The notes: a model not told the origin generated them from the letters alone. Shown: positions 51,744 to 61,227, counted from the stretch's first letter. The stretch: DNA of 64,000 nucleotides from JANSWP01 sp041941305 (GCA_041941305.1 JBGTQJ010000034.1:36134-100133); one strand, 5' to 3'. Translations and numbers: made by a program.

Positions 51744-54700
51744 ACTGTTTCCATTTCATGAACCGGAACGACTTGGATTTGACCATCCAGTTCTGGCATT
51801 TCCTGGCACAACAATTCCACTATTGAATTCGCCTCAGTTTGAGTGCCATAGCGCAATTGTTCTCCGCCATTTGTAATTGGAGTTAAATCGTTCGCATTTA
51901 CAAGAATAAATTCTTCTTCGACTGTAACAATTCTTTCTTCTGGAGGTCGAATACCTTCTCTCTTTGTGAACTCTCTTCCCATGATTGATTTTGCCACAGA
52001 ATTGCCCTTCACGAAACAATCAAAATGGGTTAGGTCTTCCAGCATATATCTACTTTCATTTGGGCTCTCATCTGGATCATCAATGATGCATATTTCGTGT
52101 TCATAAACCCGCTCTACATAATCATGAGAATCAAACCCATCCATACCTATAGCTCTTAAACCACACTGGTATTTTTCAAAAGACTTTTTGCTCAACTTTT
52201 CATTATCGCTCATCTTAATATACTGAGCAGGTGCAAAGAAGTCTTCTACCTTTTGAACTCCCGTAAAATCATCTTCGACATCACCTATTCCTAATGATAG
52301 TTTAAACTTCTGATAATCAGAAGGTTGATTGGCGCCATATTTATTGAATTTCATTTCTAAAGGCACCTTGTTTTCACATACTGAAATTCTACCAAATGGA
52401 TGAGCGATGATTTCGTCTGGTCCCAATTCCAATTGTCTTATGCTCACGTCCAAACTACCACTTGAAGGCAATTCTGCTTGCCAGTTGCTACTGTTTTCTA
52501 GCGCGGCAATCAAATCTGGCAATACTTCCACTGGCGGCAAGCTGGTATCTTTTGGATCTCCAAATGTCTTGTCAATTTTGACTTTGACAGAGAATAACCA
52601 GCAAACTTTGATTTTTGCATAACCCGAGACACGCCAAGGAGTGGGTCCCTCCAGACTTCCTTTGAGGTGTATGCCCATAAACTCTGTACTGCCCCACATG
52701 ACAGATAAGCCTGCTCCAATCGTAATTTTGAAATAGAAAGGATTGAATTGGAAGAGTGCATCAAAATAGATGTATCCGATCACTCTAAATTTCCAGACTT
52801 TGAAAAGAAAATCTATAGAAGCCCCAAATTGGACAGTATTTGAAGTGACAGCGAAATAATGCCTTAATGTCAATCTTGGATTAGGTCCAAAAAGATTGAC
52901 TGTAATTCTTTCCAGTTTATCAATTCCTCTAAGTGCAGGAGATTTATAATCAGGATGGAAACCACCTACCGAATAGACGAAATTCGGATTATCTCCCCAA
53001 TCAAGCATGAAATACAAATCTCCTGACATGGTCATCCACAGCATTCCCGAATCGTAAAGCGAAGCCAGGAAGAACATATATTTCTCTCCAAAATCAAATG
53101 CTCCTAAAAAGTTGACCTGCAATCTGATGAGCGGCGCTTTTTCATCTGGGATTTTCATTTTCACCACTCCCAGGATAGCTATTCGAACAGGGTCAGGTAC
53201 TTGTAAAATAAAGCCCAATTCTACTCGAATCAATGTTGGAGTTCCCCAACCTATTGCTCCCAAAAAACCAAAAGTATATTGTCTTTGCTCAATCGGGAAA
53301 AAACTATTTAGACTAGCAATAATACTCGGTGCATTTGCCACAGGATCATCAGGGAACATGATTTGATCAATGGCATTGGTCTTTACACCCTGTGCCAATG
53401 CGTTTATATTCATTCCTCGATTGATGGCGACTAAACCACCTACTCCGTTTAAAGTAAAACCAAATCCTAACTGGATTGGAGTAAATTCTGCGGTGACGAG
53501 TAACAGGAAGGAGAAGCCTCTGGTTCCATCCGGATTTTTGGTAGTAATGATTCCAATTGCTTTTACTGCGACGATCTCTATTATGACGAGCTCTGCTGCA
53601 CCTGAATACTCTCCTTTTTCGGGCAAAAATCTGAGATATCCTGCACCTTTGACTGCTCCTGCATCAATCGAAAGACCTACTCCGTTTGGAGGCTTGAAGC
53701 CAAGGTCAAGATCTAATGGTCCAAGATTTCCTCCATCTTCTGGAAATGAAAATTCTACCTTTAAGCCTAGATTTTCAACAGTTGCCAGGATTGGTCCCAA
53801 CTCTGCTTTTACTGAGGCTGCAAAGGAAATTGGAATTTTCCCGTTTTTGAAATGAATGCCTAAGCTAATATTTAACAATTCAATTGGTCCTAAGCTGCGG
53901 TGGACAGGAATGAAGACCTCTAAACCAGCACTGCCTCTGAAATAGAATCCCCTTATAGTTGAAAATCCTAATGAAAAGTCAAATTCCGCCTTTATTCCGT
54001 CTGCCGGAAGTAATTTATTTAAGAAACCATCGTTTTCGCCTCCCTTTATGAGAATTTCAGCTTCTCGCAAATTTAATTCAAGACTTAAATCTGTATTGTT
54101 GCCAGAAGCTACTGCAACACCACCTTTAAAATTAATTGCTTTATATTGTAACCTGGAGCCATCTTCTGACCCTAAAAGGATTATTGGACTATTGTCTTCA
54201 CTACTATTTTCAATAGTAATTTTCATATGTCCTGCCGAAGGAGGGATTTCTCCTCCTTCAACTGAAGGAATAATATTGGTGATTAATTTAATACTTTCGG
54301 ATGGTCGTACAACAATTCCTACACCTCCTGTAAAGTCAAATTGTGATTCAAAATTTAAAAAGATATTTTCAGCTAATTCATAAGACAGAGATGCGTTTCC
54401 TTTTACATAAGGCAAGATTGCGAATCCTGGTTTTGAATTAGTGGTTTCGGGTAATATAAATAATCCAATCCCTGCCTCCGTAAGTACATCGCTTATGTAG
54501 TCATTAAAAATAACATATTTAATTTCCCAACTTTGGAAATTATCTATATTGATTGCATCTTTTGTAAAATGCTTGGAAATATTCTCTTCAAGAGCATCCA
54601 ACCTCAATTCTAAATCAAATGCGCTGGCAAAATCCATCAAATGCTCAACAAAAACATTTGTTTTAAAATCAGATTCTCCCCAATTGTATATTCCCTGTAT

Positions 54701-55216
54701 AAAATCGAAAGGATTATCCCATATTTCACTAAATAAATTCCAATTGATTTTTCTTCTAATATACCCTGGGCGATTGCCCGTATCTTCTTGATATTCAACT
54801 TCAAATAAGCCAATTACTTTGAAAAAATTTCCCCAGGAAGGTTTTCTATTTACGAGATATTCAATTAATAAAAATTCGATTAATTGGGCAGGAAAAATAT
54901 TTTGAAAATCATCAATAATCACCTCATTTGGGAATAAGGACGCACTTTGGTTTTTCAAATTCTTTATATCATCAAATAGATTTTTTAATTGTGAGATAAA
55001 TTGGGTTAGCTGGATGTCTCCTCCATCAAGTGTCTCTACCAAAGCATTCACTGATGAAACAAGATCCTCTATAGGTTGGGGGATTTCAAATATATCCCAA
55101 CCTAATTCAAGCATAAATCCAGAAAAGCTTTCAGGTGAACTAAATGCAAATTGAAGAGGACGATAAACATTACCAAGCTCTTCGGCAATTATTGATAAAG
55201 TGTTTTTATTTTCCAT
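51740..55216 (-). CDS. DUF6603-like 1158-residue beta-rich protein (cassette gene 2)
   Basis: No signal peptide (MENKNTLSIIAEELGN). Residues about 1-250 are helical and charged. Residues about 250-880 are long runs of alternating hydrophobic/Gly strands (FSTIRGFYFRGSAGLEVFIP, VGLSIDAGAVKGAGYLRFL, IQLGFGFTLNGVGGLVAINR, MLWMTMSGDLYFMLDWGDN). In my recollection this matches DUF6603-type proteins; the name needs checking by profile search. Such strands could build a beta-barrel or beta-prism. After about residue 900 comes a different acidic domain with scattered Cys (GRISVCENKVPLEMKF, KYQCGLRAIGMDGFD, HEICIIDDPDES). The start is 3 bp behind the M64-like gene's stop. Biological role unknown. Confidence 0.88.
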   Translation of the reverse strand: MENKNTLSIIAEELGNVYRPLQFAFSSPESFSGFMLELGWDIFEIPQPIEDLVSSVNALVETLDGGDIQLTQFISQLKNLFDDIKNLKNQSASLFPNEVIIDDFQNIFPAQLIEFLLIEYLVNRKPSWGNFFKVIGLFEVEYQEDTGNRPGYIRRKINWNLFSEIWDNPFDFIQGIYNWGESDFKTNVFVEHLMDFASAFDLELRLDALEENISKHFTKDAINIDNFQSWEIKYVIFNDYISDVLTEAGIGLFILPETTNSKPGFAILPYVKGNASLSYELAENIFLNFESQFDFTGGVGIVVRPSESIKLITNIIPSVEGGEIPPSAGHMKITIENSSEDNSPIILLGSEDGSRLQYKAINFKGGVAVASGNNTDLSLELNLREAEILIKGGENDGFLNKLLPADGIKAEFDFSLGFSTIRGFYFRGSAGLEVFIPVHRSLGPIELLNISLGIHFKNGKIPISFAASVKAELGPILATVENLGLKVEFSFPEDGGNLGPLDLDLGFKPPNGVGLSIDAGAVKGAGYLRFLPEKGEYSGAAELVIIEIVAVKAIGIITTKNPDGTRGFSFLLLVTAEFTPIQLGFGFTLNGVGGLVAINRGMNINALAQGVKTNAIDQIMFPDDPVANAPSIIASLNSFFPIEQRQYTFGFLGAIGWGTPTLIRVELGFILQVPDPVRIAILGVVKMKIPDEKAPLIRLQVNFLGAFDFGEKYMFFLASLYDSGMLWMTMSGDLYFMLDWGDNPNFVYSVGGFHPDYKSPALRGIDKLERITVNLFGPNPRLTLRHYFAVTSNTVQFGASIDFLFKVWKFRVIGYIYFDALFQFNPFYFKITIGAGLSVMWGSTEFMGIHLKGSLEGPTPWRVSGYAKIKVCWLFSVKVKIDKTFGDPKDTSLPPVEVLPDLIAALENSSNWQAELPSSGSLDVSIRQLELGPDEIIAHPFGRISVCENKVPLEMKFNKYGANQPSDYQKFKLSLGIGDVEDDFTGVQKVEDFFAPAQYIKMSDNEKLSKKSFEKYQCGLRAIGMDGFDSHDYVERVYEHEICIIDDPDESPNESRYMLEDLTHFDCFVKGNSVAKSIMGREFTKREGIRPPEERIVTVEEEFILVNANDLTPITNGGEQLRYGTQTEANSIVELLCQEMPELDGQIQVVPVHEMETV

Positions 55217-55219
55217 GGT

Positions 55220-57697
55220 TTAGGGTGTTCCTGGATATTGATTGTCCAACAATGCATGTTTAGAAGGATTAAACTGATGTACAATATGATACTTACAAAC
55301 ATGGCAAAACCTAAAATGAGCCACATTATTGGCAGGACCAAAATAAGCTGATCGCATTTTACAAACAGCGGCAGGTCTCACAACACCACAGTTCCAATTT
55401 CCTCCCCCTTCATGCATCCCAATTAAAAAATGGCGCTGTGCTCTCTGGATATTTACATTTGCTATAGGGTGCGTTGTATTGACAAGTGCCTGGTTGGCAG
55501 TATTACATCCCATTCCTCCCGCTACAGTTTTGCCAAGGGATAGGAAATTATTAATTGTAACATTGGGAGGAGTACCGGCGAGCATATGATTAATTACTCC
55601 AGGCAAGACCAGACTCAAGCCTGTTCCTTGATGAACTAATAGATCAAACAGCATACTACCCTTTGGAAAAACACCACCGGCTGGTGTAGTTATCCCAGAC
55701 GCAGTAATTCTATCATTTGCTATTGCAGAAATAGTTAAAAATGGGGTAATTGTTGCCTGGTGCCTTAAATAGGATGGATAGGCACCGAAGCCTCCAGTTT
55801 GATTAAGGTTTCTAGTAGCTAATAAAACAGTATCGCCTACGTTCCATTTGGACCCTTCTCCCGGAAAAAGATCAAATTCCACCGAATTAGCCGAAGTGCT
55901 GCTATTCGTTGCTGCGGTCAAAAGTCCGGAAGATCTCTGTACTCTTGGTAAAAAATTACGCCATTTTAATCCTATAGAGTTAATGTTGGCAACAGTACTC
56001 AGATTGTGGAATCGCTCAACATCAGCTATATCAGCAGGATTTGCAATGGTATTATTTCCAATGTTTGCGAAGTCTTCATATTCATCTCCTAAAAAAAGAC
56101 CATGGCATAACTCGTGAATAACAATCGCAGTCAAAGCCTCTATAAAAGTTCTGGGAGTATTAGGTGTATGATCCAATAAATTCCCACCTGATAGTGAAGT
56201 ATTATCAATTCCAACATCCAATCCAGTTGAAATCCCACCAAATATTGAAGAAAGGTGATAATTTGCTCCCTGGACTTCTTCATTTACCAATACAATAACC
56301 AAGCCTTGGTCATCTCCATCCAGCCTCCATTTATCACCGAGATTAAATAAAGGATCTGTAGCTGGTACATTAGATTGTCTTAGAGAACCTAAATATTCAA
56401 ATAAATCTCTGGACCAGGTGCTTGAAGGGTTTCCAGAGGATATCGGGTTTATGGCAGAACTTACTCTTCTGAAATCTACATAGAGAAAGTTTCTTACCAT
56501 ATCGTGTTGTATCCGATGCCAAGAGTTATCCGGAGCTTCAGGGTTAAGAGACGCAAACCTGTCTCCTAACCTTTTTCCTAGTATCAAACCTAATGCGGAA
56601 GTTTTTGGCTTTAGTCTTTCAGATGCCACTATGTCCTGCCAGGTATTAAAAATTCCAGCTTCTAACCTGGCAGCACTAAATCCAGTGATTCCAGCCCACA
56701 GAGAAGTTGCATTGGTCATTGTAAAGCTAGTTCCAGTTACCTGAGTTGCATCAGGTAGACCCACCAAATCGATCAATTCAAATAGAGAAAAATTTCCTGC
56801 AGTATTTGGCGCTACATTTTCAATAAATGGAGAATAAACGAATCTTTGGTTTGGTAAATTTCTGGGTCTAAGCAGTGGTCCAAAAGTGAGCCCTGATTCA
56901 GGTGAGGGCTCAAATGCCATCCAGGTGTTATAATCCGGGCTTAAAAGCTTGAAAGGATCATGAATTCTGTTCCCCCTCATCCTTCTGTCAATTTGTCGAA
57001 CAATCCTTTTAAATTTTCCTTGTTCCGCAGCGGAAAACCCTTCAGCCAAAAAAAGAATGTTTCGCTTCTCCTGGCCATTTCCTTTAAAAGTTACCCTCTC
57101 TACTATAGGGCGGGCAGTTGATAAAGCAGGTTTTATCTCAACAGGCAGATTACCAACCAGGGCGCCATTAAGAGCATTCTCTACCTGGACTTGAGTACTT
57201 CCTGTAGCTATTCCAGTCAATCTGCCAAACGGATCGACATTTACGAAAGCAGGTGCAGAATTATAGGTGACATAAGGATGTCCTGCAATATCTTCTAAGA
57301 CACCATTATTAAATTCAGCAAATAGGGTAATTTGAAAATTATCGCTTCCAACATTAACCGAAGCACTATTATTCCCAAGAAATATTTGACTTATACTATC
57401 ATGTACCCAAACGCGTGCAACCAATTCAAAAGTTTGATTGCTAACAGGGTCAGTGAAAGTAACAACCAGGAATGTAATACCATCAGCTACAGCTGTGAGT
57501 AAACCAGTCGTGTTATTTACCGTAGCAATAGAGGTATCTACAATATTATAATTGCATTGACCTGTAATTATCTGTACTGCTGGGGTTACAGCATCATCAT
57601 ATCCTAATGCTTCTACTTGTAAAGATGAATGACTTGAAGGATTCCGAATTAAATGAATGTCAGAAGAAGGATTAAGTATAAAGGTTTGAAATGCCAT
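55220..57697 (-). CDS. M64-like zinc metallopeptidase with N-terminal Ig-like domains (cassette gene 1)
   Basis: 825 residues from the ATG at 57697 (MAFQTFILNPSSD); an ATG at 57763 would add an unlikely leader. Residues about 20-110 and 110-205 are two bacterial Ig-like (Big_2-type) domains (DTSIATVNNTTGLLTAVADGI; VNVDPFGRLTGIATGSTQV). The peptidase domain starts RNILFLAEGFSAAEQGKF (near 235). Its zinc helix is H528-E529-L-C-H532 followed by GLFLGDEY, with D538-E539-Y540: the HExxH-x5-DEY form of IgA-peptidase-like M64 proteins. The C-terminus keeps the family's CKMR and FRFCHVCKYH cysteines. All catalytic residues are present. There is no signal peptide, which is odd for M64. It is the first gene of the operon, under a consensus promoter at 57911-57940. 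Confidence 0.9.
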   Translation of the reverse strand: MAFQTFILNPSSDIHLIRNPSSHSSLQVEALGYDDAVTPAVQIITGQCNYNIVDTSIATVNNTTGLLTAVADGITFLVVTFTDPVSNQTFELVARVWVHDSISQIFLGNNSASVNVGSDNFQITLFAEFNNGVLEDIAGHPYVTYNSAPAFVNVDPFGRLTGIATGSTQVQVENALNGALVGNLPVEIKPALSTARPIVERVTFKGNGQEKRNILFLAEGFSAAEQGKFKRIVRQIDRRMRGNRIHDPFKLLSPDYNTWMAFEPSPESGLTFGPLLRPRNLPNQRFVYSPFIENVAPNTAGNFSLFELIDLVGLPDATQVTGTSFTMTNATSLWAGITGFSAARLEAGIFNTWQDIVASERLKPKTSALGLILGKRLGDRFASLNPEAPDNSWHRIQHDMVRNFLYVDFRRVSSAINPISSGNPSSTWSRDLFEYLGSLRQSNVPATDPLFNLGDKWRLDGDDQGLVIVLVNEEVQGANYHLSSIFGGISTGLDVGIDNTSLSGGNLLDHTPNTPRTFIEALTAIVIHELCHGLFLGDEYEDFANIGNNTIANPADIADVERFHNLSTVANINSIGLKWRNFLPRVQRSSGLLTAATNSSTSANSVEFDLFPGEGSKWNVGDTVLLATRNLNQTGGFGAYPSYLRHQATITPFLTISAIANDRITASGITTPAGGVFPKGSMLFDLLVHQGTGLSLVLPGVINHMLAGTPPNVTINNFLSLGKTVAGGMGCNTANQALVNTTHPIANVNIQRAQRHFLIGMHEGGGNWNCGVVRPAAVCKMRSAYFGPANNVAHFRFCHVCKYHIVHQFNPSKHALLDNQYPGTP

Positions 57698-57910
57698 CGG
57701 GTTAAATTCTTTTGATGAAAAAATCCTGCTCGAAAAATGATTAATTCGAATAAGAACATACAATCGAATTAAATACTAATGGTACTGTGATTTTTTGTTT
57801 GAGCAATATCCTTTTGAATAAAGGAATTTACGGTTCCAGACCTTTTGCGAATCTTTTGTCTTATTAGCTAGAAGCCACGGGAAGAAAAATAAAAATTGGT
57901 ATGCGTTGAA
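57698..57910 (-). other. Leader of the giant operon
   Basis: About 207 nt of transcribed, AT-rich sequence between the predicted start site near 57904 and the ATG at 57697. No ORF and no strong hairpin were seen. Confidence 0.4.
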
Positions 57911-57940
57911 CAAAAATAAATGAAAAATTTAAAGAAGCAA
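57911..57940 (-). promoter_or_regulatory. Consensus promoter of the five-gene cassette
   Basis: On the minus strand TTG (57940-57938), 19 nt, then TATTTTTG (57918-57911). This matches the Bacteroidota -33/-7 pattern exactly in sequence and spacing, so the housekeeping RpoD should transcribe the cassette. Confidence 0.65.
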
Positions 57941-57979
57941 TGATTTGTCAAATTTTGTTGAGAAAATATTTTTCATAAA

Positions 57980-58011
57980 AAAATCCTGTCCGCCAAAACG
58001 AACAGGATTTT
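57980..58011 (-). terminator. Intrinsic terminator of the GAPDH gene
   Basis: AAAATCCTGT (57980-57989) pairs perfectly with ACAGGATTTT (58002-58011), loop 12 nt. On the minus strand it is followed by a T-tract. It lies 31 bp past the GAPDH stop and insulates the cassette from GAPDH transcription. Confidence 0.85.
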
Positions 58012-58041
58012 CAAAATATATCGATCTAAGCTCGACTTTAA

Positions 58042-59517
58042 TCAATAATAACAATACCTTCTCACCTTCGCTGCATGTTTTGCCAATCGAATTACCTGGC
58101 AGGTATATCCAAACTCATTGTCATACCATAGATACACAGTGACGTTCTTTCCATCCTTGGAAACAATCGTTGAAGGTGCATCGACCACAGAAGTACTGGT
58201 CATGCCGATGGCATTACTGGATACGTACTCCGTATTGGTAGAATAATGTATTTGTTCAACTAAATTGCCATGAAGCGCAGCGTTTTTCATGGTATCGTTG
58301 AGTTCATCCAGATTTGTTGGTTGATCTAAAGTGAGGTTTAGAATAGCAAGGGAAACGTTGGGAGTAGGTACACGAACAGCGTTGCCAGTTAGTTTGCCTT
58401 CAAACTCAGGAAGTACCTTTGCCACTGCTGAAGCTGCACCAGTTGTTGTCAAAACCATGTTCACCGGAGCACCGCGCCCTCTTCTTGGTTTTTTATGGAA
58501 ATTGTCCAGCAGGTTTTGGTCATTCGTATAAGCGTGAATTGTTTCTACATGACCTTTTTCAATACCGTAGGCATCATTGAGTACTTTCAATACTGGAACG
58601 ATGGCATTCGTTGTACAAGAGGCGGCACTAAAAACAGGATCTTCATCAAAATCAAATTCGCTTTGATTGACACCATGTACGACATTGGGAACTCCTTTTC
58701 CGGGGGCGGTAAGCATAACATGTGAAACACCGGGGCGCATATGTCCGCTCAAGCCTTCCTTATCCCTCCATACGCCTGTGTTATCAATGACTAATGCATC
58801 TTTGATTCCAAACTCGGTATAATCAATCTCTGCTGGTGAGCCAGCAAATATGAGTTTGACGCGATTGCCATTGATGATCAACTCTGTTCCATCTGGCGAG
58901 ATCTCGATATTGCCTCTAAAATCGCCATGAACAGAATCTGATTCCAGCAATGCGACTCTTTTTTTGGCTTCTTCGTATCGATCTTTCAATTTTCCACGTA
59001 TGACGATGGCTTTCAACCGCAATTGCTCACCTTTGCCTGTTGTCGATACAAGCCTTCTGGCAGCTAGCCTTCCAATTCGACCAAAACCATAAAGGATGAC
59101 ATCTTTTGGTTCCTGATTCATAGGCTCAACACCGATGAAATCTCTCAATTTGAAATGAATAAATTCATCGAAATTGCTGAAATCTTTGCTTTCTTTTTGC
59201 CATTCGAGGCATAGCTTGCCCAAATCGACCTTACACGGAGCCAAATTGGGAATATGGGCAATAGCATGTGCCAAAGACAAACTCGTGTCCACGGAAATGG
59301 GTTGGTCTGCATAATTTCTGGCAAAAAGATGGTCGTTTAAAACTTCACTTGGGCGGGCATCATAAATGTCTTTGCGGAAGAGGACTAATTCAATGGATTT
59401 GTCAAACCTGAGTTCTCCAACGATTTGGAGTAATTCAAGTGCTGTCTTTTCTTTTTCCCTCCAGTTGTTTAGGGAGGAATCTACCTGGTTGCGGAGCAGT
59501 AGATTATTTTCCTGCAT
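58042..59517 (-). CDS. gap: Glyceraldehyde-3-phosphate dehydrogenase, long form
   Basis: 491 residues, about 150 longer than standard GAPDH because of an N-terminal extension of about 135 residues (FARNYADQPISVD, ACKVDLGKLCLEWQK). The Rossmann motif is G144-F-G-R-I-G149, the catalytic cysteine C301 in SAASCTTNAIVPVL, and the C-terminal WYDNEFGYTCQV is intact. It oxidises glyceraldehyde 3-phosphate to 1,3-bisphosphoglycerate, or runs in reverse for gluconeogenesis. Long forms of this type occur in several bacterial groups beside a short glycolytic copy. Single gene with its own -7 element (59603-59610) and terminator (57980-58011). Confidence 0.95.
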   Translation of the reverse strand: MQENNLLLRNQVDSSLNNWREKEKTALELLQIVGELRFDKSIELVLFRKDIYDARPSEVLNDHLFARNYADQPISVDTSLSLAHAIAHIPNLAPCKVDLGKLCLEWQKESKDFSNFDEFIHFKLRDFIGVEPMNQEPKDVILYGFGRIGRLAARRLVSTTGKGEQLRLKAIVIRGKLKDRYEEAKKRVALLESDSVHGDFRGNIEISPDGTELIINGNRVKLIFAGSPAEIDYTEFGIKDALVIDNTGVWRDKEGLSGHMRPGVSHVMLTAPGKGVPNVVHGVNQSEFDFDEDPVFSAASCTTNAIVPVLKVLNDAYGIEKGHVETIHAYTNDQNLLDNFHKKPRRGRGAPVNMVLTTTGAASAVAKVLPEFEGKLTGNAVRVPTPNVSLAILNLTLDQPTNLDELNDTMKNAALHGNLVEQIHYSTNTEYVSSNAIGMTSTSVVDAPSTIVSKDGKNVTVYLWYDNEFGYTCQVIRLAKHAAKVRRYCYY

Positions 59518-59602
59518 GCTTTAAAATGGTTTTATTAATTTGGTAATAAACTGATTCTCAGGATGTTTGTGGTGTATGGAAATCAGTTCGATTTTGCGCC
59601 TG

Positions 59603-59610
59603 CAAAAGTA
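59603..59610 (-). promoter_or_regulatory. -7 element of the GAPDH gene
   Basis: TACTTTTG on the minus strand matches TAnnTTTG. The -33 region is poor. Leader about 80 nt. Confidence 0.5.
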
Positions 59611-59682
59611 CAAAAGGCATTCCGAAACGATTATTCGAAACACCTTTAATATCTTTTATTGGACAACAAAAAAAAGAGGCTG

Positions 59683-59767
59683 TATCAAAAGGTGTTTAGG
59701 GAGCAAAGTGTACTAAACTTCAAAAGTTTAGTACATTTATTAACAGCTTCTAAGACCTTTTGAGATA
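59683..59767. terminator. Nested hairpin downstream of rpoD
   Basis: The inner hairpin TGTACTAAACTT-CAA-AAGTTTAGTACA (59709-59735) has perfect 12-bp arms. The outer imperfect arms (59683-59693, TATCAAAAGGT, and 59755-59767, ACCTTTTGAGATA) enclose it, with GGCTGT/AGCC extending the match. It starts 19 bp beyond the rpoD stop. The outer words resemble a palindrome I associate with Bacteroidota intergenic regions. Confidence 0.7.
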
Positions 59768-59785
59768 GCCCCTTTAAAAAGAACT

Positions 59786-60655
59786 TTAAGCGCCTAAATA
59801 ATGCTTCAATAATTTGCTGCGATTTGCAGAACGAAGCTTATTGATGGCTTTATCTTTAATTTGTCTAACTCGCTCACGAGTGAGTCCGAATTTTTCTCCA
59901 ATATCTTCCAGAGACATTGGGTGCTCCACACCAATACCGAAATAGAGTTTGATGACATCACATTGGCGTTCTGTCAAGGTGCTCAATGAGCGTTCTATTT
60001 CACGGCGAAGCGATTCGGCATATTCCAATGCGGTATCTGTCCCAGGAGTTCCACCATTTTCCAATACATCTAACAAGGAATTGTCTTCTCCTTCCACGAA
60101 TGGGGCATCCATGGAAACATGCCTTGCGGCTACCCCCAGAGTAGTTTCTACTTCTTCTGTAGGGATTTCCAATTGTTCTGCCAACTCATCTGGTGAAGGC
60201 TCCCGCTCGTATTCTTGCTCCAATTCAGAAAAGGCTTTATTGATCTTGTTTAGAGAACCCACTTTATTCAGCGGCAATCGAACGATTCGGGATTGCTCCG
60301 CCAAAGCCTGCAGGATTGATTGGCGAATCCACCAAACGGCATAAGAAATAAATTTGAAACCACGGGTTTCATCAAAGCGTTGAGCGGCTTTAATCAAACC
60401 GAGGTTTCCTTCATTGATAAGGTCACTCAATGAAAGTCCTTGATTTTGGTACTGTTTTGCTACGGAAACGACGAAGCGGAGGTTGGCTTTAGTGAGTTTT
60501 TCAAGTGCTAGTTGATCGCCTTGCTTAATTTTCTTTGCTAATTCTACCTCTTCTTCCGGTGTTAACAAATCTACTTTTCCAATTTCCTGAAGGTACTTTT
60601 CTAAAGATTGACTCTCTCTGTTGGTAATAGACTTCGTGATCTTCAGTTGTCTCAT
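59786..60655 (-). CDS. rpoD: RNA polymerase primary sigma factor
   Basis: 289 residues, the compact length of the Bacteroidota primary sigma. Region 1.2 is at residues 17-50 (LEKYLQEIGKVDLLTPEEE). Region 2 follows (NLRFVVSVAKQYQNQGLSLSDLINEGNLGLIKAA, FKFISYAVWWIRQSI). Region 3 is DELAEQLEIPTEE. Region 4 has the helix-turn-helix LEDIGEKFGLTRERVRQIK. It directs core polymerase to the TTG-N19/20-TAnnTTTG promoters seen several times in this window. It has a long leader (about 278 nt) from the promoter at 60940-60970. Confidence 0.98.
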   Translation of the reverse strand: MRQLKITKSITNRESQSLEKYLQEIGKVDLLTPEEEVELAKKIKQGDQLALEKLTKANLRFVVSVAKQYQNQGLSLSDLINEGNLGLIKAAQRFDETRGFKFISYAVWWIRQSILQALAEQSRIVRLPLNKVGSLNKINKAFSELEQEYEREPSPDELAEQLEIPTEEVETTLGVAARHVSMDAPFVEGEDNSLLDVLENGGTPGTDTALEYAESLRREIERSLSTLTERQCDVIKLYFGIGVEHPMSLEDIGEKFGLTRERVRQIKDKAINKLRSANRSKLLKHYLGA

Positions 60656-60939
60656 GCACAGCTACTTTTTAATGTTTTTTGATTAAATAGAGACTTTTCA
60701 AAAAGGTTTTCCAAGGGTTGATATGTGGATGGGAAAGGATTTAGTTGTCGCTCATGTTTTAAAGAAAGAGATGAAAGAACAATATTTTTTGAAAATAATT
60801 ATGCTAAAAAAGAAAAATCCAAATTCTAAAACACTGATTGTCAATCATTTTTGAATTTGAATTTATTTTTGAATCATTTCCAATTGGCAATAGTTTTTGC
60901 AACTTTATTTCCTTAAAACCAACTTTTTAAATTATGGTG
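60656..60939 (-). other. Long AT-rich leader of rpoD
   Basis: About 280 nt between promoter and start codon with no ORF. No clear riboswitch or pairing was recognised. The remaining gap to 61196 is also empty. Confidence 0.4.
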
Positions 60940-60970
60940 CAAAAATACCTCTAATTAATTGGGATGTCAA
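60940..60970 (-). promoter_or_regulatory. Consensus promoter of rpoD
   Basis: On the minus strand TTG (60970-60968), 20 nt, then TATTTTTG (60947-60940). Exact element sequences and spacing. It leaves a leader of about 278 nt in which I see no ORF. Confidence 0.62.
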
Positions 60971-61196
60971 GAAATAAAGGAATTACTTGCACTTAAATAG
61001 TTAAAAACAACCCTTTAGGGAGATTGTTTGCCAAAGAAAATTTTATTTTAATCCATTGATTCACATTTTTTCTTACAAAATTTCAAATCTTCCTTGCCAT
61101 TTAGAATAATATTTGCTCTTATCTCTCCTGTTGTTAAAGGCCTGGTTCATTTGTAATACAAATTATTTTGGAATAAAGTCTATTAGGTAAAGAAAG

Positions 61197-61227
61197 TTGA
61201 CGAAAGGTTCTTTATTGCCGAAATTTG
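61197..61227 (+). promoter_or_regulatory. Probable promoter of the PspC-domain gene
   Basis: TTG (61197-61199), 20 nt, then GAAATTTG (61220-61227), one mismatch to TAnnTTTG. Leader about 45 nt. Confidence 0.45.

Noticed and set aside
40788..57697. Prophage tail or contractile injection system
   Set aside because: No sheath, tube, tape-measure, baseplate, portal, terminase or ATPase features were recognised in the five proteins or their neighbours.
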